DNA of 64,000 nt from Nageia nagi. Its lineage: Eukaryota > Pinophyta. Made by a program: the position numbers and the translations under genes. Shown here in pieces: positions 58,119 through 64,000 of this stretch (position 1 is its first letter; the number at the start of each line of letters is the position of its first letter). Location of the stretch: positions 38,936,001-39,000,000 of the forward strand of contig JBITNC010000001.1 of assembly GCA_050084985.1 (NCBI GenBank). The letters run 5' to 3'. The notes under the pieces are model-generated. The model did no database searches and was not told where the DNA came from. It saw only the letters and a program-made list of their open reading frames with translations.

Positions 58119-59527
58119 TCAATTAAATCCAAATCTGCTGTCCTTAAACTGCTGAATGAACTGTTCTTTATTCTTTGGCAGAATGTAAGGTCGAAGTCGA
58201 TGCCCATTGACCAACATGGCTCTTTTAGACCCATTAATTGGCTGAAGTTGAACAGTTCCATTATTGAAGACCTGCAAAATATTGTAAGGTCCAAGCCACC
58301 TTGTCTGCAATTTTCCCATGAAATTTTGGTATTTGGAATCAAATAAGAGAGCCCAATTCCCTGGTTTGAATTGTGTATTCCTTAAATTCTTATCATGCCA
58401 TATCTTTCTTTGCTGCTGAATGATTTCAGTTTGATGTAAAGCTTCCTCCTCTGCTCATCCAATGCACTCAACTGGAGCAATCTATCTCTCTGGGCCTTAT
58501 TCAAATCAATCTCCACTTCTAAGGCTGTTCTAAGAGTTTGAATTTCAAACTCTATTGGTAAGAGTGGTTTCTTCCCATATACTAATTCATAAGTGAAAGT
58601 CCTGTTGTGGTCTTCCATGTTATATTATAAGCCCATACAGCTTCAGAGAGTCTATTTGCCCAATCCTTCCCATGTGAAGCAACAGTTTTTGGTTAAGATC
58701 CTTTCTAATTCTCTATTAGTAACCTCTACTTGACCACTGGTTTGTGGGTGATATGGGGAAGCTTTCTTATGTGTAATCTGATAGTGATCAACAAAATGCT
58801 TTATCATGTGAGACATAAACTGAGGTCCTTGATCTGACACTAAAAATTTTGGAGTTCCAAACCTCTGCATAATGTTTGTGTACAGAAAATCTGCTACTTT
58901 ATCTTCCCTTGCTTGCACAAGTGCACATACTTCTACCCATTTAGTAGTGTAATCTGTACAAACCAAAATATGCTTCTTACCTCATGAGGGTGGACTAATT
59001 GGTCCCACAAAGTCTATTCCCCATTGTTCGAATGGTTCAATTACAACTTGAGGATGAAGTGGCATTTGAGTGATCATAGTAGGCCTGCCCATTCGTTGAC
59101 ATTGATCACACTGATCCACATATTTCTTCACATCTTTATGCATGGATAACCAATAGTATCCAGCATCTAATACCTTTTGAATTGTCCTCTTGACAGAATA
59201 ATGTCCTCCTGATGGTTCATCATGACAAGCTCTGAGAACATCAAAGACTTCATCTATTCTAAGACATCTTCGAAGAATATGATCAGGACCACATTTAAAC
59301 AACATTCCATTCACCCATTTATATAATGCACTTTCTTTTATCAGACCCTTTTTCTGTTTTGGAGAGTAATGTGGAGGAGTTTTACCTGTGACAATATAAT
59401 TTGCTATATCTGCAAACCAAGGAGATTGTACTGAGATAGCAAAAAGTTGTTCATCTGGGAAAGAATCCTCCACAAGGTCATCAGTTCTATCCATATTTAC
59501 TCTAGATAAGAAATCTGCCACTAACAT
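58119..59527 (-). pseudogene. Integrase (Athila-like)
   Basis: Block 59527-58982 contains the HHCC zinc region: CHDEPSGGHYSVKRTIQKVL, YYWLSMHKDVKKYVDQCDQC, then the core start WGIDFVGPISPPS with the first Asp. One break near 58980 leads to block 58966-58652: VCTDYTTKWVEVCAL, LVSDQGPQF (second Asp) and YHPQTSGQVEVTNRELE (Glu). Block 58618-58382 has TYELVYGKKPLLPIEFEIQT. The C-terminal piece 58319-58119 has GKLQTRWLGPYNILQVFNNG, then LVNGHRLRPY, and ends pol. All three DDE residues are present, but frame breaks remain. Confidence 0.9.
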
Positions 59528-59539
59528 TAGCTTTAACCA

Positions 59540-59902
59540 GGTTTATCAATAATTGTAACATTGAATTCTTGCAAAAGTAATAACCATCTGATTATTCTTC
59601 CACTACTACTGGCTTGTTCATCAAATATTTGATTGCAGCATGGTCATGTGTACAAACACTTGATATCCAGTAATATAATGTCTGAACTTGTTTATGGCAT
59701 ATACTACTGCCAAAAATTCTTTTTCTGTGGTAGTGTAATTCCTTTCAGCTCCTACCAAATTCTTGCTAATGTAGTAAATGGCATAATGAGACTTATCTTG
59801 TTCTTCTTGTCCCAAAACTGCTCCAATAGCATAATTAGAGGCATCAGCATGGATGTGGAAAGGAAGGCTCCAATTTGGTCCTCGCAAAACTGGAGTTGTC
59901 AT
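59540..59902 (-). pseudogene. RNase H (Athila-like)
   Basis: Open block 59902-59621: LPFHIHADASNYAIGAVLGQ has the first catalytic Asp, YISKNLVGAERNYTTTEKE has the Glu, and FLAVVYAINKFRHYITGYQV follows. The next Asp segment (normally TDHxALxxL) reads VHMTMLQSNI, so it is altered before a frame break at 59620. This is the gypsy-type RNase H fused to RT. Confidence 0.88.
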
Positions 59903-61000
59903 TAATTTATCTTTGATAGATTCAAAAGCTACTTCACAATCAGCTGTCCATTCAAAATCTATGTCCTTATGTAGTAATGCAAAGAGAGGAGCTGCAATCT
60001 TACTGAAATTCTGGATAAATCTTCTGTAATACCCAGCATGTCCTAAAAGCTTCTAACATCTGTCTAAGTTTCTGGAACTGGAAGTTGTTTAATGATCTCC
60101 GCTTTCTTTGGATCCACTTGAATTCCTTGAGCTGATATATGGTGTCCCAATACAATTCCCTCTTGTACCATCATAAAACATTTCTCAAAACTGAGGGATA
60201 AATTATGTTCTTCACATCTTACCAACACTTTTTCTAGATTTTTCAATGCTTCTTTAAATGTGTTGCCATAGACTGTGAAGTCATCCATATAAACCTCCAC
60301 ACACTCATTAGTTAAATCTGAAAATATGGCAAGAACAGCTCTTTGAAAAGTTGCAGGTGCATTACACAAACCAAAAGGCAGGACTTTATAGGCAAATGTT
60401 CCCCATGGACAAGTGAAAGTGGTTTTCTCTTGGTCTTCTATTGCAATCTTTATCTGATTATAACCACTAAACCCATCTAGAAATGAAAAAGTACTTCTTC
60501 CCAGCCAAATTATCCAATACCTGATCTATAAATGGTAAGGGGAAATGATCCCTGTGAGTGGCTTTGTTCAAGGTTCTATAGTCTACACAGACCCTCCACT
60601 TTCCATTTTTCTTTGGTACCAACACTAGAGGTGAAACCCATCTACTATCAGAAATAGGATAGATAAAAATCTACTTTCAACAATTTTTTTTATTTCTGTT
60701 TTCACAATATCTTTAAGAGCTGGGTTTATTCTCCTAGGAGGTTGGTTTACAGGCCTTGAATCATCTGTATAAATATGATGAGTACAAATGTCAGGATGAA
60801 TACCTTTCATGTCTGAGTAGTCCCAAGCAAATGCTCTTGTGTGAGCTTTCAGCATTTCAATTATGTCTTCTTCTTCTTGAAAAGTTAACCAGCTACTGAT
60901 GTTGAGTGTCTTTCCAAGCAAGATCTGAACTGATTTTATTCCTGGTGCAATGAAACTGTTTTGATCCGAAAGTTGAACTAGCGAATTCAACGGACACTGA
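59903..61000 (-). pseudogene. Reverse transcriptase (Athila-like)
   Basis: Block 60990-60625 gives the pre-RT and finger region (AFAWDYSDMKGIHPDICTHH, PPRRINPALKDIVKTEI). After two frame breaks, motifs for KNGKWRVCVDYRTLN and HFPLPFIDQVL are traceable at 60610-60500, and TFACPWGTFAYKVLPFGL-like text at 60430-60370. The open block 60369-60064 has CNAPATFQRAVLAIFSDL, then VEVYMDDFTVYG with both catalytic Asp residues, then VQEGIVLGHHISAQGIQVD. One of the few RTs here with an intact catalytic box. Confidence 0.9.
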
Positions 61001-61179
61001 TGTGGGAATAATGAATGAAATATTTTGTTCTTTCTCTAAAGGCTTCACCTTTTGGTATAACATGGGTAAGTGGACATCTGAATATTGACAAAAAGTGAGT
61101 TTGATCATTATTTGGTATGTTAAAGGCATCTTGAACACTTACCAATGATGAAGTTTGGTCTTCTTCTTTTAGCTCTCTT

Positions 61180-61680
61180 ATTTGTTCACAATTTATTTCC
61201 TTTGGAATTTCTTCCAGTTCTTCCACATGTTCCTGAATTGCAATTGTGGCCAAGGCTGCAAATGTTTCAGCTCCATCAGGTTCAGTTCATCAATCCATAA
61301 TTGTCCTTGATACTCAAGAGCAGGTTGAGCAGGAGGGTACAAAGAGATAGTTTTCATATGATGTCCATCAGAAATTGTCATATCTCCAGATCTGCAATTG
61401 ATAAATGCTGCTGCAGTTGCTAACCATGGTCTACCTAAGATTATAGGATATCCATTATTTCCTTTTGTCTTCAATACCAAAAAATCTGTTGGATATTCCC
61501 ATGAATCAACAGTGATTTGCACATCATCAATTATTCCTTCTGGTGTAGCTGTAGATTGATCTGCTAGTTGTAGAATTGTTGTTGTTGGACTGACTTCTGA
61601 CAATGACAATTCCTCTGTCAAGTCTGTAGTTATAACATTAATTGCTGCTCCCAAGTCAATCAATACATTTGGAATTTTGG
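61180..61680 (-). pseudogene. Aspartic protease (Athila-like)
   Basis: Open block 61663-61193: MIDLGAAINVITTDL corresponds to the active site (L)xDLGASxNxxP, with Asp kept and GA for GS, as in Athila relatives. LQLADQSTATPEGIIDDVQI and PIILGRPWLATAAAFINCRS are the following conserved motifs. Together they make a full-length domain. It joins RT after a frame break near 61200. Confidence 0.88.
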
Positions 61681-61773
61681 TTCCTTTAATATATACTGTG
61701 ATGATTGAGTGCCAGGATCTCCATACTTGGGATTGATTATTTTGCCAGATAGTAGTTTCAGCTACCTTACCAT

Positions 61774-63974
61774 CTACTTGAATGTTTCTGGATATGTTTT
61801 CTTCTTTCTCCCTCCTTTTCTAATGCATAATTCTTTCACAAGTCTGTTTAATTCTGGAACTTCTTGAATTGCTTGTAACACTGGAATAGATATATTGAGC
61901 TTTTTTAATTCTCTAAGTAATTCAGACTCTTTTTCAATTGGTTTGATTACTAACCTTTCAGGATATGGAATCTGTTCTTCCTTTTTCTTTTGGACCTCTT
62001 TTTGGGCTGTACTTTCAATAGTGTGATCAGATTCTTCATTATTTATTTCTGTGACTACCAGAGGATTCAAATCTGTTATTTTTACTGGTTTTGTTATCTT
62101 CCTCCCAGATCTTAATTGGATCTCGTCACATTGTATAGCATTAATTGAGGCAGTATCATTCTGATCAATGTGATAGGCGACTTGCCTATTGTTGGGATTT
62201 GGAACAGGTTGAGCTGGTAATGCAGGCTGTTTCGGCTGTATTTGGCTTTGACTTGTCTGAGCTGGCCCTGGTAATAATACTTGTTGTTGTTGAGTGTTCT
62301 GATTCCATTTCCTTTGCTGATTTCCCTGATTCCAGCCAAATTGACCTCCTTGATTCCAATTTGGCTGCATTCCTTGATTCCAATTGGACTGATTCCAACT
62401 AGAGTGATTGTTCCATGGTCCTCCCCACTGGTGATTTTGACTGGATTGTGTCCAATCCTGATTTAACATCCATGAGGATATGGCATCATATTAGGTGGAT
62501 ACTACATATTCCACCAAGATTGTAAATAAGGCCTTGTTGAGCCTTGCACATTGTTGTTTCCTCTTGGTGCTACATAGCTTGCATCTCCTGTCATACTTGC
62601 TAATGACATTTGGGCTACTGTTAAACATTCACAGTCATCTGTCTTATGATTTTTTCTGACATAATCCACATATTTCTGTTTTGTTGAGAGGACATTCATG
62701 AAGTGCATGCTTCTTTCTACACCTAGGACAATAGACAGCTAATGGTTCTTGTGAGTCTTGTGGATCTTTTGCTTTAGCTGCCCTAGTGGTTCCTCCTTTT
62801 AATTGGTTCAATTCCACCAAGATGTCGGTTTTGAAATTGGCCAATTCTTCAATGAGTTCACTAACAGCACTATCCTTAGTGTAAGTTTCATTTTGCGAGT
62901 AGGAGCTCTAGTCCTTGAGTAATTTGTGCACAGCTCAATGATTTCATCCAAATCTAATGTATAAATATTTCCTCTTCCCATTAGATTCAAAACATCAAGG
63001 GATGATTCTAACAATCCTCGCAGAAATATTGTCTTCACAAAATCAGGATCAAAGTTAGTTCCTACCCGTTTTTGCACAAAAAGGAACCGATCCAAATAAT
63101 CCTCCAAGCTTTCTGATTCTTCTTGCTTGATTCTGAATAGTTCATCTTTCCTGTCCTTGACTCTGTAATACTCTTGATATTTTTCCAGAAATAATCTTTC
63201 CATTTCTGCCCAAGTGGTGATAGAATCTGGCGGAAGTCCCATGAACCATCTCATGCATTATCCTTCAAGGTAGAAGGAAAGAGTTTCAACTTCTGATTAT
63301 CCAATTCATAATCATATGTTTTACATATGATTTTAAATTCAAATAAGAACTGATCAGGATCCTCATTTGGAAAGCCTCTAAAGTTGGGTAACACTGATGG
63401 TGAGATATTCTTCATTGGGGCATCAACTCCTGGAGTAAGTAGGATGGAAAAGAGAAGGTTCTATTTGGATTTTGTGGATTTGCTCCTCCTCCACCTCCAG
63501 TAGCATTAGTACTACCCGTACCTCCTGACATATTATATAATGGATTAACAAAAGTTGCAAAAGTTCCAAAAGGTCTTTTTGCTTCTTCCCCTTTCAGCTT
63601 CAGAATCTGTTTCACTTGAAGGAATCTGGATGTGCAATGGTGAAGAAATTTCAGAAAATCTTACAGGTTCCTTTTCTGAAACATTAATTTCTGTAGATTG
63701 TTCAAGAGATTTTTCTTTAGTTAATTTTTCTTCAAGATGCCCAGATCTTGTCCCTCTGATGACTGTGATTGTGAGTTTTCTTCAGTTTCAGCTGATAAAA
63801 ATTGCTCAACAACACCAGGACTTTCGTCAACAATTTCAGCTTGCTGTGATGAGGTAGCTCTTCCTAAACCAACAGGTCTTCTTTGGGGGGTTTTACGGGG
63901 GTGTGACCTCTACCTCTACTACTCCTACTTTTATTACTAATAAATCTTCCCCTCTCATCTCTAGCTCTATTCAT
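61774..63974 (-). pseudogene. gag remnant with double zinc knuckle and WNQ repeats (Athila-like)
   Basis: The likely start is the ATG at 63974 (MNRARDERGRFISNK), with a serine/arginine-rich beginning. Several frame changes follow to 63412. The core block 63254-62808 has MRWFMGLPPDSITTWAEMER, then FLEKYQEYYRVKDRKDELFR and ESLEDYLDRF, the retrotrans-gag signature. Zinc knuckles at about 62730-62610 read YCPRCRKKHALHECP, then CGLC...HKTDDCECL across a frame break. Next, 62469-62230 encodes WNQSNWNQGMQPNWNQGGQF-type repeats. The block 62469-61774 (231 codons) is open and runs to the protease. Confidence 0.85.
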
Positions 63975-64000
63975 TCATTCTAAATAATCAACTTTGAAAT

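Larger units (their letters stand above)
58119..64000 (-). mobile_element. Athila-like Ty3/gypsy element, best-preserved in the window
   Basis: The minus strand from about 63974 reads gag, double zinc knuckle, a WNQ-rich segment, protease, RT, RNase H and integrase, ending at 58119. Blocks of 100-230 codons are open. The protease (LGxxINVI...LQLADxST...GRPWLATA), RT (NAPATFQRxxxxIFSDL, YMDDF) and knuckle types are those of Athila-related gypsy elements known from many plants, including gymnosperms. The 5' LTR should lie beyond 64000; 3' LTR ends were not found. About ten frame breaks remain. Confidence 0.85.

Noticed and set aside
62112-62402. Overlapping frames on both strands within the WNQ region
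   Set aside because: They are shifted readings of the repetitive gag segment 61774-62469.

Overview
The window looks like transposon-packed intergenic DNA from a large plant genome, most likely a gymnosperm. It is strongly AT-rich, and I recognise no host gene, tRNA or rRNA. Almost all coding similarity comes from decayed retrotransposons: several Ty3/gypsy elements, one Ty1/copia element and a Penelope-like element (PLE). PLE reverse transcriptases are rare in plants but have been reported from conifers. That report, with the long, old, nested gypsy elements, is why I favour a conifer-like genome. This is an inference, not a species identification.

Layout, left to right. (1) 1-3729: a minus-strand chromovirus-like gypsy element cut by the window edge (RT, protease, gag, PBS, LTR). 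(2) 3730-5940: no gene, but a ~20-bp minisatellite. (3) 5946-30354: a very long minus-strand Tat/Ogre-like gypsy element with a 5-bp TATTT repeat at both ends. It holds a 5' leader with tandem repeats, gag, protease, RT, RNase H, integrase, an extra sense ORF remnant, and a plus-strand (antisense) plant-mobile-domain-like fragment. Its gag is split by (4) a complete plus-strand copia element at 17415-25939, with two ~1.6-kb LTRs, PBS, PPT and a perfect GCATA target duplication. (5) About 30489-31990: a plus-strand PLE reverse transcriptase remnant. (6) 32019-41073: a minus-strand LTR element with only a gag remnant, tandem-repeated non-coding DNA, and a nested, internally deleted gypsy copy (36081-39345) of the same family as element 1. 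(7) About 42720-45040: a minus-strand gypsy RNase H-integrase fragment. (8) About 47187-54240: a heavily decayed plus-strand Tat-like gypsy gag-pol. (9) 54390-57680: no recognised gene. (10) 57727-58000: a 24-bp minisatellite and a 39-nt T tract. (11) 58119-64000: the best-preserved gypsy element, minus-strand and Athila-like, whose 5' LTR would lie beyond the window.

The genes do not form a host pathway. Each gag-pol unit once supplied capsid, protease, reverse transcriptase/RNase H and integrase for its own element. Every coding unit now has stops and frameshifts, so none appears autonomous. The nesting gives a relative chronology: the Tat/Ogre-like element is older than the copia element inside it, and the gag-only element is older than the gypsy copy inside it. 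The least routine observations are the PLE remnant, the antisense plant-mobile-domain fragment, the extra sense ORF, and the gag-only element with several tandemly repeated segments.
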